The notes: a model not told the origin generated them from the letters alone. Counted from the first letter of the stretch, positions 1-7,821 are shown. The stretch: 64,000 bases of DNA from Butyrivibrio sp. AC2005 (GCF_000424145.1 NZ_AUJI01000009.1:1-64000), one strand, 5' to 3'. Numbers and translations are program-made.

Positions 1-99
1 GCTTTGAGATATAGCATCTGGATCAGGGTAATATTTGCGGAGATTTTCAACAACAAAGTTTTGGTAGTCGGCATGACTGCCACAATTAACAGGTAACAT
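1..99 (-). CDS. Unidentified protein, N-terminal 33 residues only (cut by window edge)
   Basis: An open frame on the minus strand starts with ATG at 99-97 and runs off the left edge. A GGAGGG ribosome site lies at 107-112 in the right position, so the start is convincing. The visible residues begin MLPVNCGSH and are rich in Tyr, Asp and Pro, with no signal peptide or membrane segment. No family is recognisable from so short a piece. It is divergent from the HD-domain gene at 306. A terminator-like hairpin sits directly ahead of its ribosome site and may control it. Confidence 0.55.
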   Translation of the reverse strand, partial: MLPVNCGSHADYQNFVVENLRKYYPDPDAISQS

Positions 100-116
100 A
101 AAATCGCCCTCCAATC

Positions 117-140
117 AAAAAACTTACGGCCGCGCCGTAA
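117..140 (-). terminator. Terminator-like hairpin in the leader of the minus-strand gene at 1-99
   Basis: TTACGGC at 124-130 pairs perfectly with GCCGTAA at 134-140 around a 3-nt loop. On the minus strand it is followed by six T (117-122), and then the GGAGGG ribosome site and ATG of the gene at 1-99. A terminator between promoter and start codon is the arrangement of an attenuator, but no alternative antiterminator pairing was established. A second small hairpin (GGCGC-GAA-GCGCC, 162-174) lies just upstream. Confidence 0.4.
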
Positions 141-230
141 CGACACATCCTTTTTAACAAGGGCGCGAAGCGCCGCATTTTTGGAGGTAAATGTCAAGTG
201 TTTTTTGATAAAAAAGTGGGGGATTTTAAT

Positions 231-275
231 AAAAAAGGAATCTGAAAGCCGCATTGTTACTGGCTTATAGATTCC
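231..275 (-). other. Imperfect hairpin with minus-strand T-run, function unknown
   Basis: GGAATCT (237-243) pairs with AGATTCC (269-275). Inside it AGCC pairs with GGCT, giving a two-step stem with a symmetrical 3-nt internal loop. On the minus strand it is followed by TTTTTT (231-236), so it looks like an intrinsic terminator in that direction. No minus-strand gene is seen to its right, so what it would terminate is unclear. It may belong to the leader of the gene at 1-99 or lie near the promoter of the gene at 306. Confidence 0.35.
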
Positions 276-305
276 GAGAGTATATTCCGAGTAATGGGAG
301 GAAAT

Positions 306-896
306 ATGCTACCAACAAGAATGGAAGCAGAAAGACTTTTAGAGGAAGCAGAGAAGTATAATCCTGGACCATGGGGGAATCACAGCCGTGTTGCTGCGCA
401 TTGTGCAGAGAAGATTGCTTTAGGCTGTGAGGGGATGAATCCGGAGAAAGCCTATATTTTAGGACTCCTTCATGATATTGGAAGAAAGTTTGGAGTAAGC
501 TATTTGAAACATGTTTCTGATGGATATTCATACATGATGTCCTTGGGATATGATGAAGTTGCCAGAGTGTGCCTCACACATTCCTTCAACAACATGAGAG
601 TTGATGAGTATGTTGGTAAGGTTGATACTTCAGATGAGGAGTATGAGCTGATTCAGACTGAGTTGGGGAAACTTTCAGCTGATGATTATGACAGACTGAT
701 CCAACTTTGTGATGCATTGGCCGGAAGTAAAGGTGTGATGAACATCGAAGAACGTATGAATGATGTCAAAAGCCGCCATGGAAATTATCCTCAGGCAAAA
801 TGGGATTCCAATATGCGTCTGAAAGCATATTTTGAAGAGAAAGCATCCAAAGATATATATGATTTGGCAGAAAAAGACAGTTATACGCTGGACTAA
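306..896 (+). CDS. HD-domain metal-dependent phosphohydrolase
   Basis: This 196-residue cytoplasmic protein has the HD signature in order: a first His in NHSRVAAHC, the paired LLHDIGR motif, a further His in LKHVSDG, and Asp in CDALAG. These residues bind the divalent metals of HD phosphohydrolases, which cleave phosphate esters of nucleotides and related metabolites. The substrate cannot be read from the sequence. ATG at 306 is preferred because GGGAGG (296-301) lies just upstream; an ATG at 294 would lie ahead of that ribosome site and add four residues. Spacing to the ribosome site is short, so ATG 321 remains possible. The next gene follows after about 30 bases, so the two are probably cotranscribed. 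Confidence 0.8.
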   Translation: MLPTRMEAERLLEEAEKYNPGPWGNHSRVAAHCAEKIALGCEGMNPEKAYILGLLHDIGRKFGVSYLKHVSDGYSYMMSLGYDEVARVCLTHSFNNMRVDEYVGKVDTSDEEYELIQTELGKLSADDYDRLIQLCDALAGSKGVMNIEERMNDVKSRHGNYPQAKWDSNMRLKAYFEEKASKDIYDLAEKDSYTLD

Positions 897-928
897 TGGA
901 GACTGATGGGGGAAGGGGAGACATAATT

Positions 929-1408
929 ATGGTTATACATCCAATTGAACCAATATATGATAAGAATTCAATAATACTTATTCTGGGAAGTTTTCCCTCT
1001 GTTAAATCAAGAGAAGAAGGATTTTTCTATGGGCATAAGCAGAATAGATTTTGGAAGGTGGTTTCCGGAGTGTTTGAAGAGGAAGAGCCAGGGACAATTG
1101 AGGAGAAGAAAGCTCTTTTGATAAGGAACAGGATTGCAGTATGGGATGTGATACAATCCTGCGATATTGAAGGATCATCGGACTCCAGCATCACTAATGT
1201 AGTACCGAACGATTTAAGCGTTATCTTAAATACAGCGGATATCAAGGCAATATATGTCAACGGTAAAACGGCACTTAAGTATTATGACAAGTATACGGAG
1301 CCTGTGATCAAAAGACCAGCAATATGTCTTCCATCTACAAGCCCCGCCAATGCTGCCTGGAGTATGGAAAAGCTTCTGAGTGCTTGGAAGATTATAAAAA
1401 AGTATTGA
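929..1408 (+). CDS. DNA-deoxyinosine (hypoxanthine-DNA) glycosylase, UDG superfamily
   Basis: The 159-residue protein opens with a beta strand and the motif LGSFPSVKSRE, followed by FFYGHKQNRFW, the characteristic N-terminal signature of the uracil-DNA-glycosylase-superfamily proteins that remove hypoxanthine from DNA. A later LPSTSPAN segment matches the family's second active-site loop. Its role would be base-excision repair of deaminated adenine in the cytoplasm. The start at 929 is chosen because GGAAGGGGAG (911-920) lies eight bases upstream; an upstream ATG at 896 overlaps the previous stop and has no ribosome site. Length is typical of the family. Confidence 0.82.
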   Translation: MVIHPIEPIYDKNSIILILGSFPSVKSREEGFFYGHKQNRFWKVVSGVFEEEEPGTIEEKKALLIRNRIAVWDVIQSCDIEGSSDSSITNVVPNDLSVILNTADIKAIYVNGKTALKYYDKYTEPVIKRPAICLPSTSPANAAWSMEKLLSAWKIIKKY

Positions 1409-1523
1409 CCTTGCCCTTGGGGCAGCCCTTACCATTAAGTAATCACAGGATGAAGTACGTACGAATCAGCTGTATTACTTAGTTTCTAAAAATGCATTTA
1501 CATAAAAAGGAGGGAAATATAGT

Positions 1524-2363
1524 ATGAGAGTTGGAATATCAGCATGTTCAAATGGACATTTGAAAGAATGGGAATATCAGATAGATGAATTGATCAAAAT
1601 ACTTAAGGATTTCGGAATAGAACCGGTTCTGGCGTCGCATATAATGTCGACTAAGGATGACTTTAGTGGAACGGATAAGGAAAGAGCTGCCGATCTTATG
1701 CAGCTATATGCAGACGATTCCATTGAGGCGATATATGATATTTCCGGTGGGGATCTGGCAAATGGTGTTTTGAATTATCTTGATTTTGATAAGATTGCAA
1801 ACTCAGGGAAAAGATTCTGGGGCTATAGTGACCTTACGACTATAATAAATGCTATTTATACCATGACCGGAAATGCTTCAGTTTTATACCAGGTAAAGAA
1901 TATGGTATATTCAGAAGCTGTCGTACAAAGAAAAAGGTTTGCAGATTACCTGACCGGGAATACGCAACCGCTATTTTCTTTCAATTATCAGTTCCTCCAA
2001 GGAAACAGTATGGAGGGGATTGTGGTTGGCGGTAATATTAGATGCTTGTTAAAACTGTCAGGAACAAAATACTGGCCTGATATGAACGGGAAGATCCTTT
2101 TTCTGGAATCGCTAGGCGGAGGATCAGGACAGATTGCAACGTTATTAACACAGCTGGAGCAGATGGGTGTTTTTGATCAGGTTTCGGGAGTGTTACTTGG
2201 AACGTTTACAAATTATGAAAAATCAGGATTAGAACTGACTGTTTACGATCTGCTTAAAATGCATATTTCTGATTCAGTACCGGTCGCAAGTACCAGAGAA
2301 ATTGGACATAGTCATGATTCTAAAGCCGTTGCTGTTGGGGAGAGATTAAAACTGTCATTATAG
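1524..2363 (+). CDS. S66-family peptidase (LD-carboxypeptidase / MccF-like)
   Basis: This 279-residue protein fits serine peptidase family S66, which hydrolyses L,D- or aminoacyl bonds such as the tetrapeptide of peptidoglycan or microcin-C-type conjugates. The nucleophile is Ser102 in GYSDLT. The charge-relay pair is Glu195 in ILFLESLGG and His262 in EIGHSHD. The ISGGD segment near residue 74 corresponds to the family's glycine-rich loop. There is no signal peptide, so it acts in the cytoplasm, as usual for MccF and LdcA. AAAGGAGGG upstream supports the ATG. The protein is a little shorter than the usual 300-340 residues. Recycling of cell-wall peptides versus immunity to an antibiotic conjugate cannot be decided from sequence. 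Confidence 0.83.
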   Translation: MRVGISACSNGHLKEWEYQIDELIKILKDFGIEPVLASHIMSTKDDFSGTDKERAADLMQLYADDSIEAIYDISGGDLANGVLNYLDFDKIANSGKRFWGYSDLTTIINAIYTMTGNASVLYQVKNMVYSEAVVQRKRFADYLTGNTQPLFSFNYQFLQGNSMEGIVVGGNIRCLLKLSGTKYWPDMNGKILFLESLGGGSGQIATLLTQLEQMGVFDQVSGVLLGTFTNYEKSGLELTVYDLLKMHISDSVPVASTREIGHSHDSKAVAVGERLKLSL

Positions 2364-2371
2364 AAATTGTG

Positions 2372-2500
2372 ATGAGGAATGGTAGCAGTAATTGTAACTT
2401 GTATGAGTACTTCTATATCAATGACATACCTAATGACGTTATAGGTTATTATCCCCAGTATAAGGGATCCATGGGGTATATATGCGAGTATGATAATTAA
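2372..2500 (+). CDS. Possible small ORF or gene remnant (42 residues)
   Basis: A short open frame follows the S66 gene and reads through segments such as YEYFYINDIPNDVIGYYP and YKGSMGYICEYDN, whose composition looks like true coding sequence. It stays open upstream into the end of the S66 gene in another frame, and the ATG at 2372 has no clear ribosome site. It could be a small translationally coupled gene or the tail of a deleted gene. No family is recognised. An intrinsic terminator follows immediately. Confidence 0.3.
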   Translation: MRNGSSNCNLYEYFYINDIPNDVIGYYPQYKGSMGYICEYDN

Positions 2501-2515
2501 ATGAATGAATAAGGG

Positions 2516-2560
2516 ACAAGCAGGATAAATGTTGATAACAGCAGTTTCCTGCTTGTTTTT
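2516..2560 (+). terminator. Intrinsic terminator
   Basis: ACAAGCAGGA (2516-2525) pairs with TCCTGCTTGT (2547-2556) over ten bases, followed by a T-run to 2560. It closes the S66 gene transcript. Confidence 0.75.
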
Positions 2561-2720
2561 ATGGTTATTTATGTAAAAATAATTATTTTTTTAATGATTT
2601 TATATATTTAATGAAAAGATAATCAAATGTCATAGAATGTTTCAACCTTTGTCAGTACGTAGAACTTATAATTATATCTATACGAAAAGTTTATCCCAAC
2701 TATATAAGGAGGACCTGGAT

Positions 2721-3641
2721 ATGAAGAAGAAATCTATAGCATTTTTGCTTGCTTCGATTATGATAACAACGATGTCAGCATGTGGTATGCCTGATAAAGT
2801 TTCTGCAGCAGATATAGATCCTTCAGATGTGATAGTAGTATCTGAGGATAGGGTTCCGGGTGCAGCAACTCCTGAAACTGACAAAGATGCCGAAAAGTCA
2901 GAGGAAGCTAAATGGGAAAACTTTAAGAGTAATGATGGTTGGACTGTAACCTATGATGCTAATGTGATAGCTGTTGAGGATAATACTGATCCCGCAGATG
3001 AGATTTGCTTTAATTACACCGGAGAGCAGGCGGGAACCAATTGTCTGGTCATAACCTATGTAAAGGATAAGCTTCCCGATAAGGTTATTGAAGAGATAAA
3101 AAGTGCTCAGGAAAATGGGACAGAGACCGAGGTTACCGGGGGCTATTTTCCAGGAGCAAAGAATGCCTGGGGATATTGGATTGATTTTAAGTATCCTGAG
3201 GAAGGTTCAGGACTTCGTCAAAGCTACGTGATTGGCGAATATAATGGCGGAACACTTGAGTTCATGTTTCTGACTCATAAATCCGGTGACGATGAGCTTG
3301 ATATGGCTTCAAGTGATGCAATAGCCATGATAATTGATTCCATAGAATATGAGGATTTCAAGCCGCAGAGTATGTATGAAAAAATCCCGGGGACCTATAC
3401 GCAGAAGATCAATGAGGAACTGGATGGCACGGAATATACTTTTGAATATAAGCTCACTTTGGATGAGGATCATACAGGTCTTATGAGTATACAGGATGAT
3501 ATGAAGATCTTCTGGGATGACAAGATTATCCAGGCAGAGGATGGAAGCTTTAAATACTCTTACACGCTTGAAGGCGATAAGCTTACAATCGATTATGATG
3601 GAATGGATTCGGTATTTGAGCGAAGCAGCGAAAACAAATAA
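2721..3641 (+). CDS. Predicted secreted lipoprotein of unknown function
   Basis: The 306-residue product starts at ATG 2721, placed by AAGGAGG at 2706-2712; a longer reading frame upstream is rejected because it has no ribosome site. Residues 1-21 form a lipoprotein signal: KKK, a hydrophobic core, and lipobox MSAC with the Cys at about residue 21, so the protein should be lipid-anchored outside the membrane. After an acidic linker come two parts: residues about 60-215, a compact domain of unknown family, and a C-terminal beta-rich module with the pattern GTYTQK ... GDKLTIDYDG typical of small lipocalin-like domains in Lachnospiraceae lipoproteins. A possible promoter (TTGTCA 2649, TATATC 2673) lies upstream. 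It is a single-gene unit with terminators on both sides. Confidence 0.72.
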   Translation: MKKKSIAFLLASIMITTMSACGMPDKVSAADIDPSDVIVVSEDRVPGAATPETDKDAEKSEEAKWENFKSNDGWTVTYDANVIAVEDNTDPADEICFNYTGEQAGTNCLVITYVKDKLPDKVIEEIKSAQENGTETEVTGGYFPGAKNAWGYWIDFKYPEEGSGLRQSYVIGEYNGGTLEFMFLTHKSGDDELDMASSDAIAMIIDSIEYEDFKPQSMYEKIPGTYTQKINEELDGTEYTFEYKLTLDEDHTGLMSIQDDMKIFWDDKIIQAEDGSFKYSYTLEGDKLTIDYDGMDSVFERSSENK

Positions 3642-3663
3642 AGACAGATGAATGATAACAGGA

Positions 3664-3707
3664 ATGCAGGAAAATTGCTGATGCGGCAGTTTCCTGCATA
3701 TTTTTTT
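3664..3707 (+). terminator. Intrinsic terminator
   Basis: ATGCAGGAAA (3664-3673) pairs with TTTCCTGCAT (3690-3699), followed by A and seven T. It ends the lipoprotein transcript. Confidence 0.8.
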
Positions 3708-3781
3708 GTTTCATAATGAAACATTTACTTGAAATATCATCTTGTTTTAGGCACAATTTAATGTAGGAGAGTGTTACAACT

Positions 3782-4222
3782 ATGGGATTATTTTTTAATG
3801 CAGCAAAGTATCTGAAAAGAGTAGAGAAACCTAGAATCGACAAAACGCTTACAGGAAGGGAACAGATTTTAGCATATATCAACAAGTATTTTGATGAATA
3901 CAGTCACGATTATATAGAAAAGGTAAAATCCGCGTGTACAAGGTATATAGATGAGATGTTTGAAGAGGGGAATATGGCAGAAAAAAGTGATATCACCCCT
4001 GAAATTCAGGCTATTTCTACCATAATCAAGGGCCTTCAGGGGTTTGTCACAGATGGCGAACTCGACAAGATGAGTTATAATCGTACCCTTGGCGCGAGAG
4101 AAGCCTTCAGCCTTTACTGCGCAATGATCTCCAGATCAATGGATCTTGAAATTCTGGATATCAAACAGGCCAAGAGAAGGATTACAACTTTTTATAAAGA
4201 ATGCAGGTTGGATAGAGTATAA
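3782..4222 (+). CDS. Hypothetical cytoplasmic protein, 146 residues
   Basis: The product is charged and probably mostly helical, with no signal peptide or membrane segment and no family I recognise. TAGGAGAG at 3763-3770 precedes the ATG at a slightly long spacing. A possible promoter, TTGAAA then CACAAT 17 bases on, lies in the gap after the terminator at 3664-3707, so it is likely transcribed alone. It converges with the small minus-strand gene ending at 4244. Confidence 0.6.
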   Translation: MGLFFNAAKYLKRVEKPRIDKTLTGREQILAYINKYFDEYSHDYIEKVKSACTRYIDEMFEEGNMAEKSDITPEIQAISTIIKGLQGFVTDGELDKMSYNRTLGAREAFSLYCAMISRSMDLEILDIKQAKRRITTFYKECRLDRV

Positions 4223-4243
4223 AGCATTTACTCTCAATATCTA

Positions 4244-4426
4244 TTAGAGAAATTGGAAAAAAGAGAAAGCAATTAAGCCGGTAAATACCACAACAGATAC
4301 TATTCCGGTAGCTTTCTCTTTTACTGTTTCTTTATCTATATAACGATTATTAAAACGAATCGTATCTATGGTTTTTGGTGATGATTTATCAATGAAAGAT
4401 TTATTTGCAGAACTATTACAACGCAT
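4244..4426 (-). CDS. Small tail-anchored membrane protein, 60 residues
   Basis: On the minus strand a GGGAGGG site (4434-4440) precedes ATG at 4426. The product has a polar, basic N-terminal half and one hydrophobic segment at the extreme C-terminus (TGIVSVVVFTGLIAFSFF), the layout of a tail-anchored protein. No known family is recognised. A longer frame from 4462 begins before the ribosome site and is not preferred. It converges with the hypothetical gene ending at 4222. Confidence 0.5.
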   Translation of the reverse strand: MRCNSSANKSFIDKSSPKTIDTIRFNNRYIDKETVKEKATGIVSVVVFTGLIAFSFFQFL

Positions 4427-4550
4427 ACTTTTGCCCTCCCATAAAAACAATAAATGTTGCAATCAACATCTAGTGTTCTTTTAGGAGAGTATACACTACA
4501 TATATAAAATATTTATAAACAAAATGAAAAAAGTTTATAATTTTGATATG

Positions 4551-4559
4551 TGTTATAGT
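4551..4559 (+). promoter_or_regulatory. Extended -10 promoter for the 4591 transcription unit
   Basis: TGT-TATAGT, an extended -10 element (TG at 4551-4552, hexamer 4554-4559), lies about 30 bases upstream of the ATG at 4591. It supports that start over an in-frame ATG at 4543, which would precede the transcription start. No good -35 hexamer is seen. Confidence 0.5.
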
Positions 4560-4590
4560 AATTAAAACGGATTATGGATGGAGAGACGAG

Positions 4591-5193
4591 ATGGGAAAAA
4601 GGATTTATGTAGATTTTGATGATTGCCTGTGTGAGACAGCCAGATCTTTTTCTGATATTGCAAAGAGACTGTTTGGGAAGGATGTCCCTTATGAAAAGAT
4701 TCGTTTTTTTAATCTGCAGGAGTCTTTTGAACTATCGGATGATGATTATGAGAAGCTTATGCTGGAGGGGCATAAGCCGGAAGTCCTGGTATCATATGAC
4801 GAGACTCCGGGGGCATCACGGGTATTGAACGAATGGATTGACTCAGGGCATGAGGTCTTTGTAATAACAGGGCGTCCTTACATTGCTTTTGAGGCGTCAA
4901 GAAGATGGCTTGATGAACATGGTTTAAGCCGCGTAAAACTGTTTTTCCTTAATAAGTATGGCAGAGATTTTTTTTATAAAAACAGTGAGTTCAATTTGGA
5001 ATTGGAAGACTATTACAAGATGAAATTTGATTATGCCATAGAGGATTCACCAATGGCATTCAGGTTCTTTGGCCATTTGCCGGAATTAAGGGTTATGGTC
5101 TACGATCGCCCCTGGAATCACGAATGCGAACTTCCTGGAGATAATTATTTCAGATGTACGGATTGGGATTTGATTCAGAAGAAGGTCAAATAA
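4591..5193 (+). CDS. 5'-nucleotidase, NT5C type (HAD superfamily)
   Basis: This 200-residue protein begins MGKRIYVDFDDCLCET, the HAD motif I with nucleophile Asp (DFDDC). Motif II is the Thr of VFVITGRP near residue 90. The terminal acidic motif is YAIEDSP near residue 150. These are the features of the deoxyribonucleotidase NT5C family, which dephosphorylates deoxynucleoside monophosphates, although bacterial members are poorly characterised. TGGAGAGACGAG precedes the ATG. The gene opens a likely transcription unit with the SDR gene at 5232 and the DUF218 gene at 6282. Confidence 0.75.
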   Translation: MGKRIYVDFDDCLCETARSFSDIAKRLFGKDVPYEKIRFFNLQESFELSDDDYEKLMLEGHKPEVLVSYDETPGASRVLNEWIDSGHEVFVITGRPYIAFEASRRWLDEHGLSRVKLFFLNKYGRDFFYKNSEFNLELEDYYKMKFDYAIEDSPMAFRFFGHLPELRVMVYDRPWNHECELPGDNYFRCTDWDLIQKKVK

Positions 5194-5231
5194 ACTAATC
5201 TATAAATGTGATTTTTTAAGAGGAGGTTATC

Positions 5232-6260
5232 ATGAGAGCACTTTTTATTGGCGGTACAGGAACAATAAGCATGGGAATAGTGAAAAGGCTTGCAGAGGAT
5301 CCGTTGTGGGAGGTATATCTTCTGAACAGGGGTAACCGCAAGGCTGAGGTGCCCTCCGGGGTAAAGCAGATAGTTGCTGATATTTACGATGAAGATGACG
5401 TAAAGAAAAAGCTGGATGGGCTTACTTTTGATGTGGTAAGTGAGTTTATAGCCTTTGATGTGAGTGCCGTAGAGCGTGATTACAGGCTGTTTAAGGGAAA
5501 AACAAGGCAGTATATTTTCATAAGCTCTGCGTCTGCCTATAACAAACCGGCAGCAGGTTATGTGATAACAGAAGGAACGACACTTGCTAATCCTTACTGG
5601 GAGTATTCAAGGAATAAGATTGCCTGTGAAGAATTTTTGATGAAAAAATACAGGGAGGAGGGATTCCCTGTAACTATAGTAAGACCGAGTCATACCTATA
5701 GCGAGAAATCCGTTCCTCTTGGGGTTCATGGGGACAAAGGCTTCTACCAGGTTATAAAGAGAATGCAGGAAGGAAAGCCGGTTATTATACAGGGGGATGG
5801 ATCATCTCTGTGGGCTGTAACCTTTAATAGTGATTTTGCTATTGGCTTCACAGGCCTTATGGGGAACAGACATGCCATAGGAGAGGCTTTCCAGATAACA
5901 GGAGATGAGATACTTACCTGGGATCAGATACACCAGACAATAGCTGATGCGTTGGGAGTGGAGCTTAAGCCTTACCATGTATCGTCAGACTTCCTAAGTG
6001 AGGTTGGAAAAAAATACGGGTATGACTTTACAGGTAGCCTTCTCGGAGATAAGGCTGTGTCTGTTGCTTTTGATAACAGTAAGCTCAAAAGGCTGGTACC
6101 TCAGATGACTACTAATGTTCCTTTCCACAAAGGCGTGCGAATGTCTCTGGACTATTGTCTTGCACATCCCGAACAGTATGAGGAAGATCCTGAGTTTGAC
6201 GCATTCTGTGACAAAGTAATAGATGTGCTTGAAAATGCAAAGAAGAGTATGACAGATTAA
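5232..6260 (+). CDS. Extended SDR, NAD-dependent epimerase/dehydratase family
   Basis: The 342-residue protein has the N-terminal Rossmann glycine motif GGTGTIS (residues 7-13) and the catalytic YSRNK pair (Tyr125, Lys129), preceded by ISSASAY. This is the atypical SDR group that includes nucleotide-sugar epimerase-like proteins. AGGAGG (5220-5225) precedes the ATG. Substrate is unknown. It lies outside the glycan operons and between two unrelated housekeeping-type genes, so it need not act in their pathway. Confidence 0.78.
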   Translation: MRALFIGGTGTISMGIVKRLAEDPLWEVYLLNRGNRKAEVPSGVKQIVADIYDEDDVKKKLDGLTFDVVSEFIAFDVSAVERDYRLFKGKTRQYIFISSASAYNKPAAGYVITEGTTLANPYWEYSRNKIACEEFLMKKYREEGFPVTIVRPSHTYSEKSVPLGVHGDKGFYQVIKRMQEGKPVIIQGDGSSLWAVTFNSDFAIGFTGLMGNRHAIGEAFQITGDEILTWDQIHQTIADALGVELKPYHVSSDFLSEVGKKYGYDFTGSLLGDKAVSVAFDNSKLKRLVPQMTTNVPFHKGVRMSLDYCLAHPEQYEEDPEFDAFCDKVIDVLENAKKSMTD

Positions 6261-6281
6261 ATAAAAAGCCCGGGTGTGCTG

Positions 6282-7058
6282 ATGAAAAATAAAAGTAATA
6301 AGGTGCTGCGGAGTATATGGCTGATTATGTCGATGATATGTCTTATATACTCCGTGAGCATTTATATGGTTGGAAGTGGAACCTTTTCATTTGTAATATG
6401 GCTTGCGGGTGCTGTATTTTTTTCTGTCTCATTTTTTCTTGCGGGAAAAGGGCGGTGGTATAAGATTCCGCGACTTATCAGAGGCGTTATATTGTCTGTA
6501 ATAGTTATCGGGATTGTGGTTTTTATAGCGTGTGAGGGCATGATTGTAAGCCATATGAACGATAAGGGTGAAGATGGTCTGGATTATATCATTGTCCTTG
6601 GGGCACAGATGAGAGAGTCAGGCCCCAGTATTATATTTAAGTATCGATTGGATGCCGCTTGTGAGTATCTTGAAAAAAATCCTGAGACAAAGTGTATAGT
6701 ATCAGGCGCAAAGGCTCCTAACGAAAGCATAAGTGAGGGTGAAGGCGGACGGGATTATCTGATCTCATTAGGTATTCCAAAGGACAGAGTTCTGGCCGAG
6801 ACAGAGGCTGTTGATACAGTTGAAAATATCCGATTTTCAATGGATATGATAAATAGAGACAGGCCCGGCGAAAATCTAAAAATCGGAATAGTGACCAACA
6901 ATTTTCATGTCTTCAGGGGCGTACGTCTTGCGATGGCAGAGAGTGAAAATGAAATCTATGGAATTGCTGCATATACGAGACCATGGTACCTACCTAACAA
7001 TATGGTAAGAGAGTTTTTTGGGGTTATAAGGGATTTTAAAATTATGTTCTTGCATTAG
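6282..7058 (+). CDS. YdcF/SanA-type DUF218 membrane protein
   Basis: About 258 residues. Three hydrophobic segments fall in residues 8-30, 35-53 and 67-88, followed by an extracytoplasmic DUF218 domain. Diagnostic parts are DYIIVLGAQMRE, CIVSGAKAPNES, the EG-rich turn and AVDTVENIRFS with IVTNNFHVFR. The family includes SanA and ElyC, linked to envelope permeability and peptidoglycan precursor metabolism; the reaction is not settled. The start is uncertain: ATG 6282 is used, GTG 6276 is in frame, and neither has a clear ribosome site. It lies 21 bases after the SDR gene, so translational coupling is plausible. Confidence 0.78.
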   Translation: MKNKSNKVLRSIWLIMSMICLIYSVSIYMVGSGTFSFVIWLAGAVFFSVSFFLAGKGRWYKIPRLIRGVILSVIVIGIVVFIACEGMIVSHMNDKGEDGLDYIIVLGAQMRESGPSIIFKYRLDAACEYLEKNPETKCIVSGAKAPNESISEGEGGRDYLISLGIPKDRVLAETEAVDTVENIRFSMDMINRDRPGENLKIGIVTNNFHVFRGVRLAMAESENEIYGIAAYTRPWYLPNNMVREFFGVIRDFKIMFLH

Positions 7059-7078
7059 CTTATTATGAGTGCTATAAT
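7050..7078 (+). promoter_or_regulatory. Sigma-A-type promoter of queT with extended -10
   Basis: TTGCAT (7050-7055), a 17-base spacer, then TATAAT (7073-7078) preceded by TG at 7070-7071. Predicted transcription start is near 7085, so the whole preQ1-like structure at 7101-7161 would be in the leader. The -35 overlaps the end of the upstream gene. Confidence 0.65.
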
Positions 7079-7100
7079 TTCATGCGCTACAAATGATATA

Positions 7101-7161
7101 CGAGTGTTAATTCCTTCCCACTCGCACTGGTCAGTAGTAGACCATATAAACCCTAAAGGAG
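7101..7161 (+). ncRNA. Candidate preQ1 riboswitch, class II-like, ahead of queT
   Basis: Stem CGAGTG/CACTCG (7101-7106, 7119-7124) closes a pyrimidine-rich loop containing TTCCTT (7111-7116). That loop can pair with AAGGA of the queT ribosome site (7156-7160) to form an H-type pseudoknot. A second hairpin TGGTC/GACCA (7128-7132, 7140-7144) sits between them. This order of stem, embedded hairpin and sequestered Shine-Dalgarno is that of preQ1-II (COG4708) RNAs, whose usual downstream gene is queT. Ligand binding would hide the ribosome site. Base identities at the ligand pocket were not verified. Confidence 0.55.
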
Positions 7162-7168
7162 AAAAATA

Positions 7169-7696
7169 ATGCAAAACAAAAAGATTTCATTTATGACTCA
7201 GGCGGCTCTTATCGCTGCTGTCTATGTTGTGCTCACATTGATGGTTGCTCAGGTTAACCTTGCAAGTGGCGCAATTCAGTTTAGAATTTCAGAAGCACTT
7301 TGTGTTCTTCCGTTTTTCACACCAGCTGCAGTTCCGGGCGTTATTATCGGATGCTTTTTAAGTAATATTCTTATTGGAAGTGCTCTTCCTGATATTATTT
7401 TTGGTACTCTTGCTACAGCAATTGGTGCATATTTCTCATATAAGCTGAGAAACAACAGATTCCTGGTTACTATTCCTCCTGTTGTTGCAAATGCGCTTAT
7501 TATTCCTTTTGTTCTTACTTATGCATATAAGATTCCAGGCGGAATTCCTTTTCAGATGCTTACAGTCGGAGCAGGTGAAGTTATTGCATGTGTAGTGTTG
7601 GGATCCATTCTTATTACAGCACTTATACCGGTAAGAAGATATATTTTCGGTGAAAATGCATATGATAAAAGTGGAGAAAAATCATTTTCACTTTGA
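7169..7696 (+). CDS. queT: Queuosine precursor transporter, S component
   Basis: The 175-residue membrane protein has about five to six hydrophobic segments and the family's typical stretches AALIAAVYVVLT, IQFRISEALCVLPFF and PGVIIGCFLSN. QueT proteins are substrate-binding components of energy-coupling-factor transporters that import preQ1 or related queuosine precursors for tRNA modification; the energising module is encoded elsewhere. AAGGAG (7156-7161) precedes ATG 7169 and lies inside the riboswitch-like structure. It has its own promoter and a strong terminator, so it is monocistronic. Confidence 0.88.
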   Translation: MQNKKISFMTQAALIAAVYVVLTLMVAQVNLASGAIQFRISEALCVLPFFTPAAVPGVIIGCFLSNILIGSALPDIIFGTLATAIGAYFSYKLRNNRFLVTIPPVVANALIIPFVLTYAYKIPGGIPFQMLTVGAGEVIACVVLGSILITALIPVRRYIFGENAYDKSGEKSFSL

Positions 7697-7721
7697 TTGA
7701 AACATAATTTGGAAGGTTAAT

Positions 7722-7763
7722 AAAAAGCAGGACGTCCGGGGCATGGACGTCCTGCTTTTTTTT
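7722..7763 (+). terminator. Strong intrinsic terminator after queT
   Basis: AAAAAGCAGGACGTCC (7722-7737) pairs perfectly with 7745-7760 around a 7-nt loop and ends in a run of eight T. The A-run on the other side makes it able to work in both directions, so it may also serve the minus-strand gene ending at 7822. Confidence 0.9.
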
Positions 7764-7821
7764 GAGGAAACTATAGATTCCTGTTTCTTTCAGAAAATCA
7801 AGAAACTATATTATTGTAGAG

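Noticed and set aside
1412-1428. Terminator after the glycosylase gene
   Set aside because: The TGCCC-TTG-GGGCA stem is only five pairs and has no T-run.
2637-2720. N-terminal extension of the lipoprotein
   Set aside because: It would put 28 residues before the lipoprotein signal and lies upstream of the clear AAGGAGG site.
7101-7161. preQ1-I riboswitch
   Set aside because: The loop of the 7128-7144 hairpin is too short and lacks the C-rich side that reads preQ1 in class I; the two-hairpin layout with the ribosome site in the pseudoknot suits class II better.
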